Assembly (NCBI GenBank): GCA_018623155.1
Contig: JAAZVZ010000011.1
Span: forward strand, 1-64,000
Length of the DNA: 64,000 bases
Source of the DNA: Glaciecola sp.
GTDB taxonomy: Bacteria > Pseudomonadota > Gammaproteobacteria > Enterobacterales > Alteromonadaceae
Reading direction: 5' to 3'
Part shown: positions 56,217-64,000 of the stretch, piece after piece
How the letters are laid out: each line of letters starts with the position of its first letter
How positions within the stretch are numbered: the first letter of the stretch is position 1
Made by a program: the position numbers and the translations under genes
The notes under the pieces: generated by a model
Seen by the model: the letters and a program-made list of their open reading frames with translations, nothing else
The model's database searches: none
What the model was told of the DNA's origin: nothing

Positions 56217-57623
56217 ATGAAACGCACCTTATTTATTGAGCCATTGCCCCACCTAAATCATCTCACGCCACAAGATGTCTTTGCGCAGTTTGCGCACTTG
56301 CCCTATCACATGTTCTTCGATAGTGCCCAACACCCAAGTGGAGGTTTTGATCTGATATTGTTTGCGCCCAATGCGGTGTTAACAGCTCACAATCAACAAT
56401 TGGAATATACTCCACTCAATACGCACAGTGACACCTTCGTACCTCAAGGGTCTTTATTCGACAACTTGACCAGACTTCAAGAGCACTTTTTTGCACAAAC
56501 TGATATTGTAATACCCAGCAACATAAAGCCTCTTTATCAAAAGCTACCTTTTGTCATCGGTATTGCAGGCAGTTTTGGTTATGAGCTGAATGCGTTTTTA
56601 GAAACGTTACCTGCTCCCAAAAATATCTATCAAACCCCAGATATGATTGCTGGCGTGTTTACTCAATCGATTATTTATGACCGCTCAGCAAAGTGTTATT
56701 ACCATTGTTATCTCGGCCCCGAGCAGTCTGTAGCACCTCATTTTGATAGCCCGATTATCAAGGCATCTGAATTTACATTGACCAGTGATTGGTCTGCAGA
56801 CAAAACACAAGATGAATATGTACAAAGCATTAATACAATTCAAGAGTACATTTTAAGTGGTGATTGTTATCAGGTAAATTTTGCCATGCGTTTTGCCGCT
56901 CGCTACAGCGGCGATGAATATGCTGCGTATTGCTTATTAAGTGAGCATAACCAAGCGCCGTTCTCGAGTTTCATTCGCACTGAGCAAGGCGCAATTCTAT
57001 CCATTTCACCGGAACGATTTATCCAAATTAACGATAAACAAGTCAATACCAAGCCAATTAAAGGTACGATGCCGCGCTTTACTGACCCAGAGCAAGATAA
57101 AGCATCCGCAAATACACTTCTTGATTCTGATAAAGACCGCGCCGAAAACTTGATGATTGTGGATTTACTGCGCAATGACTTATCCAAACACTGTGAACCA
57201 CATAGTGTCAAAGTGCCCAAATTATTTGCATTAGAATCTTACCCTGCCGTGCATCATCTCGTCAGTACCATTGAAGGAAAACTACAAAAGGATGTCCCTC
57301 CTTGGCGACTTTTCTCTGGTGCTTTTCCTGGAGGATCCATCACAGGCGCCCCCAAAGTCCGCGCAATGGAAGTCATTCATGAACTTGAGGATACTGCTCG
57401 CCATATCTACTGTGGGAGCATTGGCTATGTCGGGGTCAAACACGATATGGACAGCAACATTGCGATTCGCACCTTATTATGCGAACAAGGTCATATTTAT
57501 TGTTGGGCGGGAGGTGGTATCGTGCTTGATTCAAACGCACAAGCTGAGTATAGAGAATTACATGCTAAAGTCAGTAAAATATTGCCACTTCTAAAGGAAC
57601 AGACTTCTCATGCAACCTGCTGA
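56217..57623 (+). CDS. pabB: Aminodeoxychorismate synthase component I
   Basis: This 468-residue chorismate-using enzyme of folate synthesis makes 4-amino-4-deoxychorismate with the PabA glutaminase. The key signature with catalytic Lys is TKPIKGTMPRF near residue 278. GSITGAPKVRAMEVI near 373 and YCGSIGYVG near 397 are also present. An N-terminal anthranilate-synthase-I-like domain is present. The stop overlaps the start of the Nudix gene by 14 bases, as in the E. coli pabB-nudL pair. Confidence 0.94.
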   Translation: MKRTLFIEPLPHLNHLTPQDVFAQFAHLPYHMFFDSAQHPSGGFDLILFAPNAVLTAHNQQLEYTPLNTHSDTFVPQGSLFDNLTRLQEHFFAQTDIVIPSNIKPLYQKLPFVIGIAGSFGYELNAFLETLPAPKNIYQTPDMIAGVFTQSIIYDRSAKCYYHCYLGPEQSVAPHFDSPIIKASEFTLTSDWSADKTQDEYVQSINTIQEYILSGDCYQVNFAMRFAARYSGDEYAAYCLLSEHNQAPFSSFIRTEQGAILSISPERFIQINDKQVNTKPIKGTMPRFTDPEQDKASANTLLDSDKDRAENLMIVDLLRNDLSKHCEPHSVKVPKLFALESYPAVHHLVSTIEGKLQKDVPPWRLFSGAFPGGSITGAPKVRAMEVIHELEDTARHIYCGSIGYVGVKHDMDSNIAIRTLLCEQGHIYCWAGGGIVLDSNAQAEYRELHAKVSKILPLLKEQTSHATC

Positions 57624-58233
57624 GTTCATCGCTCGGTTTCAATCTCCGACAACTCTATCACCACAGAGAGATTTTCCAAATTTACAGATTACAAGACAAG
57701 CTGCGGTTTTGATTAATTTGGTTCCTTTATTATGTCCTTCAGACGATGGGGCACCAGGGTCAGCAGAACCCATGCTACATGCATTATTCACACGCCGATC
57801 AGTGCATCTTAAACATCACGGAGGTCAAATTAGTTTTCCTGGCGGAAAACACGAAAGCCTTGATCCAAGTTTAATGCATACGGCAATAAGAGAGACTCAC
57901 GAAGAAGTCGGCTTTGTTGTTCGTGAACAAAATATCGTTGGTTCTCTATCTCAATACCCAACTATCTCAGGGTTTAGTGTCACACCTTACGTCGCCATAC
58001 TCGAATCAGCCCCCACAGTCATCATTGACCATAATGAGGTCAGCGAATTCTTCTATGTCCCGCTAAAATACCTTCTGAACCGGGATAATTACTTTTCACA
58101 TACAGTTACGCGTAACGGCAAAAACTATCCAATCTACTTTTTACCTTGGCAGAATACCTACATTTGGGGTGCGACTGCAGGGATGTTAATCAACCTTTGT
58201 TCAGCCACTAAAAACCCATCTAGTGTTGATTAA
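57610..58233 (+). CDS. nudL: CoA pyrophosphatase NudL-like Nudix hydrolase
   Basis: This 207-residue Nudix hydrolase has the family box GGKHESLDPSLMHTAIRET followed by HEEVGF (about 76-100), with the E-to-D change typical of the CoA-pyrophosphatase (NudL/YeaB) subfamily, and the UPF0035 upstream motif HHGGQISFPGG. It probably splits CoA or acyl-CoA into 3',5'-ADP and acyl-phosphopantetheine. The start is within the last codons of pabB, a conserved linkage. Confidence 0.9.
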   Translation: MQPAEFIARFQSPTTLSPQRDFPNLQITRQAAVLINLVPLLCPSDDGAPGSAEPMLHALFTRRSVHLKHHGGQISFPGGKHESLDPSLMHTAIRETHEEVGFVVREQNIVGSLSQYPTISGFSVTPYVAILESAPTVIIDHNEVSEFFYVPLKYLLNRDNYFSHTVTRNGKNYPIYFLPWQNTYIWGATAGMLINLCSATKNPSSVD

Positions 58234-58321
58234 AAATTTTTATATAAACAATAAAATTTAATCAATTGTTAAATATATTATTTTGCAACATCATTAATAT
58301 TAAGTTTACAAGGAGATTATC

Positions 58322-59680
58322 ATGCTCAGTGTTTTTGATGTGTTCAGTATTGGAATTGGTCCGTCGAGTTCACATACAGTCGGCCCAATGAAGGCAGCGT
58401 TTGATTTTGCTCAATCACTAGGCGATGCTCTGCACAATGTCACTCACATTCATATTGAATTGTTTGGCTCGCTTGGACAAACGGGTATCGGCCACGGTAC
58501 TGGTAAAGCCATCATACTCGGCTTATCAGGATTCCAGCCAGAACAAATCGAGATCGACATTGTTGAACGCATAATGAAAAACGTTACAGATACGGGTCAC
58601 CTTAACGTCTTACAAAATCACCGAATTCCATTTCAACAATCAGAAGCAATTCTATTTCATCGACGCAAAACATTACCGCAACACTCAAACGCATTAACCA
58701 TCAGTGCATTTAATGGTGACAAGTTAATTAGTAGTGAAACCTATTACAGTGTTGGAGGCGGGGTTATTGTTAAAGATAGGGAATTTACAACCAGCGAACT
58801 CACTCAACATGCAATACAGCCCGTTTATCCATTTTCCACCGCGGAAGAACTCATTGCTCAATGCCAGGCAAACGGTCTAACTATATCAGGTCTCATGCTA
58901 GCAAACGAAATTCAAATGCGCACAAAAGACCAAATCAAAAGCCAGTGTGCTCACCTTTGGTATGTGATGCGTTCGTGCATCGAACGAGGACTTCAAAACG
59001 AAGGCATTCTTCCAGGTGGCTTAAAGGTTTCGCGCCGAGCTCCAGCTCTATATCGTCGTTTAAAAACTGAAAGGACTGCTGATCCTATGGCGGCAATGGA
59101 TTGGGTGAATCTCTATGCCTTGGCAGTAAACGAAGAAAATGCCGCAGGTGGTCGTGTTGTCACGGCGCCAACGAATGGCGCTGCGGGTATCATTCCTGCT
59201 GTATTGAGCTATTACGATAAATTTATCGAACCTGTTTCAGATGAAATTGCTATGCGATTTTTGTTAACTGCAGCCGCGATTGGTATTTTGTATAAAAAAA
59301 ATGCTTCTATCTCTGGCGCAGAAGTGGGTTGCCAAGGTGAAGTCGGTGTTGCCTGTTCCATGGCGGCCGGTGCGTTAACCGAAACCATGGGTGGTACCGT
59401 ACAGGCTGTCGAAAACGCAGCCGAAATCGGCATGGAACATAATTTGGGTTTAACCTGTGACCCTGTGGGTGGTTTAGTTCAAGTGCCTTGTATAGAACGC
59501 AACGCAATGGGGGCCATCAAAGCGATAAATGCCTCACGCCTAGCCCTTCGAGGTAATGGTCAACACAAAGTATCCTTAGATAAAGTGATTAAAACCATGC
59601 GTGAAACAGGGAAAGATATGAAAGACAAATACAAAGAAACCGCACGTGGTGGTCTTGCAGTCAACATCATTGAGTGCTGA
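58322..59680 (+). CDS. sdaA: L-serine dehydratase (4Fe-4S, SdaA type)
   Basis: This 452-residue enzyme deaminates L-serine to pyruvate. It opens [20 protein letters not shown], the family start. The cluster cysteines lie in [16 protein letters not shown] near 339-354 and in [17 protein letters not shown] near 380-396. An N-terminal beta domain and C-terminal alpha domain are fused, as in the single-chain form. A strong AAGGAG precedes the ATG. It is convergent with cysB, with one base between stop codons. The upstream region is very AT-rich. Confidence 0.95.
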   Translation: MLSVFDVFSIGIGPSSSHTVGPMKAAFDFAQSLGDALHNVTHIHIELFGSLGQTGIGHGTGKAIILGLSGFQPEQIEIDIVERIMKNVTDTGHLNVLQNHRIPFQQSEAILFHRRKTLPQHSNALTISAFNGDKLISSETYYSVGGGVIVKDREFTTSELTQHAIQPVYPFSTAEELIAQCQANGLTISGLMLANEIQMRTKDQIKSQCAHLWYVMRSCIERGLQNEGILPGGLKVSRRAPALYRRLKTERTADPMAAMDWVNLYALAVNEENAAGGRVVTAPTNGAAGIIPAVLSYYDKFIEPVSDEIAMRFLLTAAAIGILYKKNASISGAEVGCQGEVGVACSMAAGALTETMGGTVQAVENAAEIGMEHNLGLTCDPVGGLVQVPCIERNAMGAIKAINASRLALRGNGQHKVSLDKVIKTMRETGKDMKDKYKETARGGLAVNIIEC

Positions 59681-59681
59681 G

Positions 59682-60683
<1,002 letters not shown>

Positions 60684-60802
60684 TCATAAATTTATAATGA
60701 GTAAAAAAAAATAGCAACTGATTTAACTTTTTTTATAACCGCAATAACCCGTAGATAAGAGCAAAAGCCATCAGCCATTAGCATTAAACAGATAGCTCGA
60801 GT

Positions 60803-61699
60803 TTAACAAAATGTAGTCGTTACACGTTGTTGCATAAACTGCCAAAAAGCATCTCCTAAAACCGATAAACCAACATGTTTCGATCTTACCATTCCCATCT
60901 GGCGAGAAATTTCACGTCTGGGTAAACTGACACAATGCAAACCCAAATCCAGCATATGTTGACGAGCCAAATCGGGTAAAATAGAAATTCCCAATCCAGC
61001 TTGAATCATGTGTCCAATGGTAGCAATCTGACTTGCTTGAGCGATTTGGTTCAACTCAATCCCTGCATGCTCAGCCGCTTTATCGACATAAATTCGTAAA
61101 CTTGCTTGATGATCCATGGCGATAAATGGTTCATGAGATAGATCTTTCAGAGATATATTTTCATGTACATGAAACCTGTGTTCAGGAGGTGTGACGACCA
61201 TGAAACCATCATTGAATAGGGGCAAAAATATGATATCCAAAATGGTTTCCGGTTCAAATGTGAACGCAATTTCGACTTTTTCAGTCAATACTGCGTTAAT
61301 TGCGTGCTCCACAACCATGTCCTGTATATGCAAATGAATTTTAGGATATAGCTTAAGAAACGCCTTGAGATGTTTAGCTAAACCACCTTGTGCAAAAGAT
61401 GGGATACAAGCAATATGTAACATGCCTTGTTCTTTGGCAAACACCTCTTTGACGTGCTGATTTAACCCGACATATTCCCGATAGTACTGCAGTGCTTTAG
61501 GATAAAACCACTGACCTTCTTTGGTTAAAGAGACTTGACGAGTGGTTCTTTCAAAAAGCTGGCCACCGAGCAGCGCCTCACATTTTTTTATCGTAGCCGA
61601 TAATGCAGGTTGAGATACAAAGAGTTTTTCCGAGGCTAGAGCAAAACTTTGACACTCTGCAAGGGTGATAAACGCTTGGAGTTGTTTGAATGAAAGCAT
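60803..61699 (-). CDS. LysR-family transcriptional regulator (candidate regulator of scoAB)
   Basis: This 298-residue LysR regulator has an N-terminal helix-turn-helix (LKQLQAFITLAECQSF-like start, VSQPALSATIKKCEALLG near 28-45) and a C-terminal effector-binding domain (~90-290). It diverges from scoAB across a 111-base gap, the usual arrangement of a LysR protein and its target; the gap contains TTAAC-N5-GTTAT (61713-61727), a weak inverted repeat that could be its site. Effector unknown; acetoacetate or acetoacetyl-CoA are guesses. Confidence 0.86.
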   Translation of the reverse strand: MLSFKQLQAFITLAECQSFALASEKLFVSQPALSATIKKCEALLGGQLFERTTRQVSLTKEGQWFYPKALQYYREYVGLNQHVKEVFAKEQGMLHIACIPSFAQGGLAKHLKAFLKLYPKIHLHIQDMVVEHAINAVLTEKVEIAFTFEPETILDIIFLPLFNDGFMVVTPPEHRFHVHENISLKDLSHEPFIAMDHQASLRIYVDKAAEHAGIELNQIAQASQIATIGHMIQAGLGISILPDLARQHMLDLGLHCVSLPRREISRQMGMVRSKHVGLSVLGDAFWQFMQQRVTTTFC

Positions 61700-61748
61700 A
61701 ACATCTTAATTATTAACAAAAAGTTATTAATACATAAATTAAATCAAT

Positions 61749-61776
61749 TTTACAAATAATTAAACCTTTTTATACT
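61749..61776 (+). promoter_or_regulatory. Predicted scoAB promoter
   Basis: TTTACA (61749-61754) and TATACT (61771-61776) match the sigma-70 -35 and -10 at five of six positions each, with a 16-base spacer. The start point would lie ~28 bases before the scoA ATG and just beyond the LysR-gene side of the intergenic region. Confidence 0.45.
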
Positions 61777-61810
61777 AGAGTTAATGACCTTACAGCTTGA
61801 AGGAGCAAAC

Positions 61811-62509
61811 ATGGCTGGTTTTGATAAAGTAGTGACAAGTTACGCCGATGCAATGGCGGGGCTAAACAACAATATGACAATAATCGCAGGTGGATTTGGG
61901 TTATGTGGGATCCCAGAAGGACTCATTGCACAAATCAAAACAATGAGAACCACTGGGTTAACCATTGTTTCAAATAACTGTGGTGTAGATAATTTCGGTC
62001 TTGGCATTTTGTTGGAAGACAAACAAGTCAAAAAGATGGTGTCCTCTTACGTAGGCGAAAACGCCTTATTTGAGCAACAACTGCTCAATGGAGAATTAGA
62101 AGTTGAATTAACCCCTCAGGGCACATTGGCCGAAAAGATGCGCGCCGGTGGTGCAGGCATTCCTGCATTTTACACCGCAACTGGCTATGGCACACCTGTC
62201 GGTGAAGGCAAAGAAGTCAAAGAGTTTAATGGCCGTCCTTATATACTCGAAGAAAGCATTACCGGTGATTTTGCAATTGTCAAAGCATGGAAAGCAGACC
62301 GTTACGGCAACTGTATCTATCGTCACACCGCACAAAATTTTAATCCAATGGCTGCAACTGCTGGAAAGGTAACCGTCGTTGAAGTAGAAGAAATCGTTGA
62401 GCCAGGCGAACTTGACCCCGCTCATATCCATACCCCTGGTATCTACGTTGACCGCGTCATTCTAGGCACATTTGAAAAACGCATCGAACGTCGCGTCTTG
62501 GCTAAATAA
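61811..62509 (+). CDS. scoA: 3-oxoacid CoA-transferase subunit A
   Basis: This ~232-residue subunit of succinyl-CoA:3-oxoacid CoA-transferase (or acetate CoA-transferase) activates acetoacetate for breakdown. The family-I CoA-transferase start is [18 protein letters not shown] near 24-41, then [12 protein letters not shown]. The ATG at 61811 has AAGGAG seven bases upstream, so an in-frame ATG nine codons earlier is unlikely. The B subunit starts 11 bases after the stop. Confidence 0.92.
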   Translation: MAGFDKVVTSYADAMAGLNNNMTIIAGGFGLCGIPEGLIAQIKTMRTTGLTIVSNNCGVDNFGLGILLEDKQVKKMVSSYVGENALFEQQLLNGELEVELTPQGTLAEKMRAGGAGIPAFYTATGYGTPVGEGKEVKEFNGRPYILEESITGDFAIVKAWKADRYGNCIYRHTAQNFNPMAATAGKVTVVEVEEIVEPGELDPAHIHTPGIYVDRVILGTFEKRIERRVLAK

Positions 62510-62520
62510 GGAGAATTACT

Positions 62521-63177
62521 ATGGCGTTAACTCGAGATCAAATCGCAACACGTGTCGCACAAGAATTCAAAGACGGTGATTACGTAAACTTAGGCATAGG
62601 GATCCCTACCCTTGCTGCTAATTTTGTTCCTAATGGTATATCGGTGATGCTCCAATCAGAAAACGGTTTACTTGGCATGGGGCCTAATCCAACTGAGGAG
62701 CAGCTAGATGCTGACATGATCAATGCCGGCAAAGAAACCGTTACTGCGGTAACCGGTGCCAGTATCTTTAGCTCGGCAGAGAGCTTTGCCATGATCCGAG
62801 GTGGTCATGTAGATATAACGGTATTAGGCGCTTTTGAGGTCGATGTAAACGGTAATATTGCATCGTGGATGATCCCCAATAAACTCATCAAAGGCATGGG
62901 CGGTGCGATGGATTTAGTGGCTGGTGCTAAGAACATTATTGTCACCATGACCCACGCTGATAAACACGGTAATTCAAAGCTTCTGGCTGAATGCACCTTA
63001 CCGTTGACTGGCGTGAACTGCATCACCAAGATCATCACTGATTTAGCGGTGTTGGAAGTCAAAAATAAAGCTTACTATTTATTAGAACGAGCACCTGGTG
63101 TGACGGTAGAAGAAATCAAAGAAAAGACTGCAGGTGAGTTGGTTGTGCCAGACAATGTGCCTGAAATGCAATTCTAA
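62521..63177 (+). CDS. scoB: 3-oxoacid CoA-transferase subunit B
   Basis: This 218-residue partner of ScoA carries the catalytic glutamate in SENGLLGMGP (E51 or nearby) that forms the acyl-enzyme thioester. Other family blocks are YVNLGIGIPTLAANF near 20-35 and GGHVDITVLGAFEVD near 94-108. With the acyl-CoA dehydrogenase, hydratase and ETF genes it fits ketone-body or branched-chain degradation. AAGGAG precedes the ATG. Confidence 0.93.
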   Translation: MALTRDQIATRVAQEFKDGDYVNLGIGIPTLAANFVPNGISVMLQSENGLLGMGPNPTEEQLDADMINAGKETVTAVTGASIFSSAESFAMIRGGHVDITVLGAFEVDVNGNIASWMIPNKLIKGMGGAMDLVAGAKNIIVTMTHADKHGNSKLLAECTLPLTGVNCITKIITDLAVLEVKNKAYYLLERAPGVTVEEIKEKTAGELVVPDNVPEMQF

Positions 63178-63187
63178 CTAGGTCGGT

Positions 63188-63238
63188 AAGCGTGTTTTTG
63201 ATACAATTAAATTTGTTAATTATATCAGAGACACGCTT
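63188..63238 (+). promoter_or_regulatory. Hairpin abutting the helicase start codon
   Basis: An 8-bp outer stem (AAGCGTGT 63188-63195 with ACACGCTT 63231-63238) and a 5-bp inner stem (TGATA 63199-63203 with TATCA 63223-63227) form an extended hairpin ending one base before the TTG start. It could be a scoB terminator (T-rich 3' end) or could mask the helicase start. Promoter-like TTGATA (63198-63203) and TATATC (63221-63226), 17 bases apart, lie in it and would give a nearly leaderless mRNA. Confidence 0.4.
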
Positions 63239-64000
63239 TTGTTATTTTCCGAACTTGGCCTAGACAATCGTATTGTTCAGGCACTTGAAAACCAAAAACT
63301 CACTGAAACCACGCCTATTCAGCGTCAAGCTATTCCCTATGCAGCACATGGACGAGATATTCTTGGCTGTGCTAAAACCGGTTCAGGCAAAACCTTAGCG
63401 TTTGTCATTCCTATCATTGCTCGTCTTATCTCTCAAAAAGCGATGACTAAACGCGATCCTCGGGCGATGATTTTGGCGCCTACTCGTGAACTAGCCAAAC
63501 AAGTTTTTCAAGTCACACGAGATATGGCTCGTGCGTTAAATTTAAAAACAGCGTTAATTGTCGGGGGAGATAACTACAACGACCAAGCCAAAGTATTGCG
63601 CAAAGACCCTCACATCCTTGTCGGAACGCCAGGACGGGTGGCCGATCACCTGTCTGATCGTAGTTTTTTCTTAAACGGATTAGAGATCTTAGTCTACGAT
63701 GAAGCTGACCGTATGTTAGACTTGGGCTTTAGCGAACAATTACTGGCAATTCATCGACAAGCCGATCACCGTAAACGACAAACATTACTGTTTTCAGCCA
63801 CGTTGGATGATCCAAAGCTCAGACATTTGTTAGACAGTCTTCTTAATAATCCACAAGAAATAATGCTCGATGCCAGTTATGAGCTTCATACAGATATTAG
63901 ACAGTCTTTGTTCTATTCTGATCATGTTGAGCACAAACAAGCTTTACTAAAACATGAATTAGCAACACAGCAGTACAATCAGGCCATTGTGTTTGTTGCG
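63239..64000 (+). CDS. DEAD-box RNA helicase, SrmB-like (cut by window edge)
   Basis: The first 254 codons of a DEAD-box helicase are visible. It has the Q motif (TPIQRQAIP), motif I GCAKTGSGKT near 44-53, motif Ia APTRELAKQ, GTPGR, motif II YDEADRMLD, motif III LFSATLDD and the start of the second RecA domain. The sequence resembles SrmB, which helps early 50S subunit assembly. The start must be TTG at 63239: an in-frame TAG lies at 63179-63181 and no ATG, GTG or CTG start follows that is plausible. A weak GAGA lies before the TTG. Confidence 0.88.
   Translation, partial: MLFSELGLDNRIVQALENQKLTETTPIQRQAIPYAAHGRDILGCAKTGSGKTLAFVIPIIARLISQKAMTKRDPRAMILAPTRELAKQVFQVTRDMARALNLKTALIVGGDNYNDQAKVLRKDPHILVGTPGRVADHLSDRSFFLNGLEILVYDEADRMLDLGFSEQLLAIHRQADHRKRQTLLFSATLDDPKLRHLLDSLLNNPQEIMLDASYELHTDIRQSLFYSDHVEHKQALLKHELATQQYNQAIVFVA

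Overview
The window is a stretch of core chromosome from a marine-type gammaproteobacterium, most probably an Alteromonadaceae/Alteromonadales member. This is inferred from closely E. coli/Shewanella-like housekeeping proteins (NrdA, NrdB, GyrA, RpsA, CysB, FtsK), conserved blocks such as lrp-ftsK-lolA-rarA-crcB-serS and gyrA-serC-aroA-cmk-rpsA-ihfB-lapA-lapB-pyrF, an AT-leaning composition, and marine-heterotroph genes (TonB receptor, S9 peptidase, alanine dehydrogenase, rhombosortase). No rRNA, tRNA, CRISPR array, prophage, transposase or insertion sequence was seen. Coding density is high. The only gene-free stretch longer than 300 bases is the nrdA upstream region (18220-18644).

Layout. 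1-5690 (minus): lrp, ftsK, lolA, rarA, crcB and the 5' part of serS. 5815-6942: alanine dehydrogenase, divergent from lrp. 6956-17257 (minus): gyrA, serC, aroA, cmk, rpsA, ihfB, lapA, lapB, pyrF, with terminators after gyrA, aroA and rpsA. 17518-22420 (plus): ubiG, then nrdA-nrdB-ferredoxin. 22425-24451 (minus): MoxR ATPase and CoxE-type VWA protein. 24614-34067: cysK, enoyl-CoA hydratase-like protein, rhombosortase, S9 peptidase lipoprotein, glutathione peroxidase, DUF4397 lipoprotein, a trans-sulfuration-type PLP enzyme and a TANGO2/NRDE protein. 34092-34323: a decayed receiver-domain gene. 34337-45034: aromatic/aspartate aminotransferase, SDR, acyl-CoA dehydrogenase, TonB receptor and an RND efflux pair. 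45285-48741: etfB-etfA divergent from ETF-ubiquinone oxidoreductase. 48823-54433: H-NS-like protein, YbfF-type esterase, DUF2788 protein, flavodoxin, Fur, 5-oxoprolinase genes pxpABC and a short CvfB-like RNA-binding protein. 54553-64000: class I fumarase, pabB-nudL, sdaA, cysB, a LysR regulator divergent from scoAB, and the start of an SrmB-like DEAD-box helicase.

Several genes form functional groups. The acyl-CoA dehydrogenase, enoyl-CoA hydratase, SDR, ETF, ETF-QO and CoA transferase fit acyl-CoA/branched-chain or ketone-body catabolism that delivers electrons to ubiquinone. Ribonucleotide reductase sits with its cofactor-maintenance ferredoxin. CysB is encoded in the same window as its classical target cysK. 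Ald, SerC, SdaA, AspC/TyrB and PxpABC point to active amino-acid interconversion.

The most interesting signals are in non-coding DNA. They include paired NrdR-like boxes plus a 33-codon leader ORF whose stop overlaps the SD-less nrdA start, two inverted repeats with LysR geometry exactly 21 bp apart before cysK, and a LiuR-like palindrome between the ETF genes. Others are a frameshifted receiver-domain relic under the aminotransferase promoter, a hairpin abutting a TTG-started helicase, and an inverted repeat before the RND operon. No convincing wholly new multi-gene system was found.
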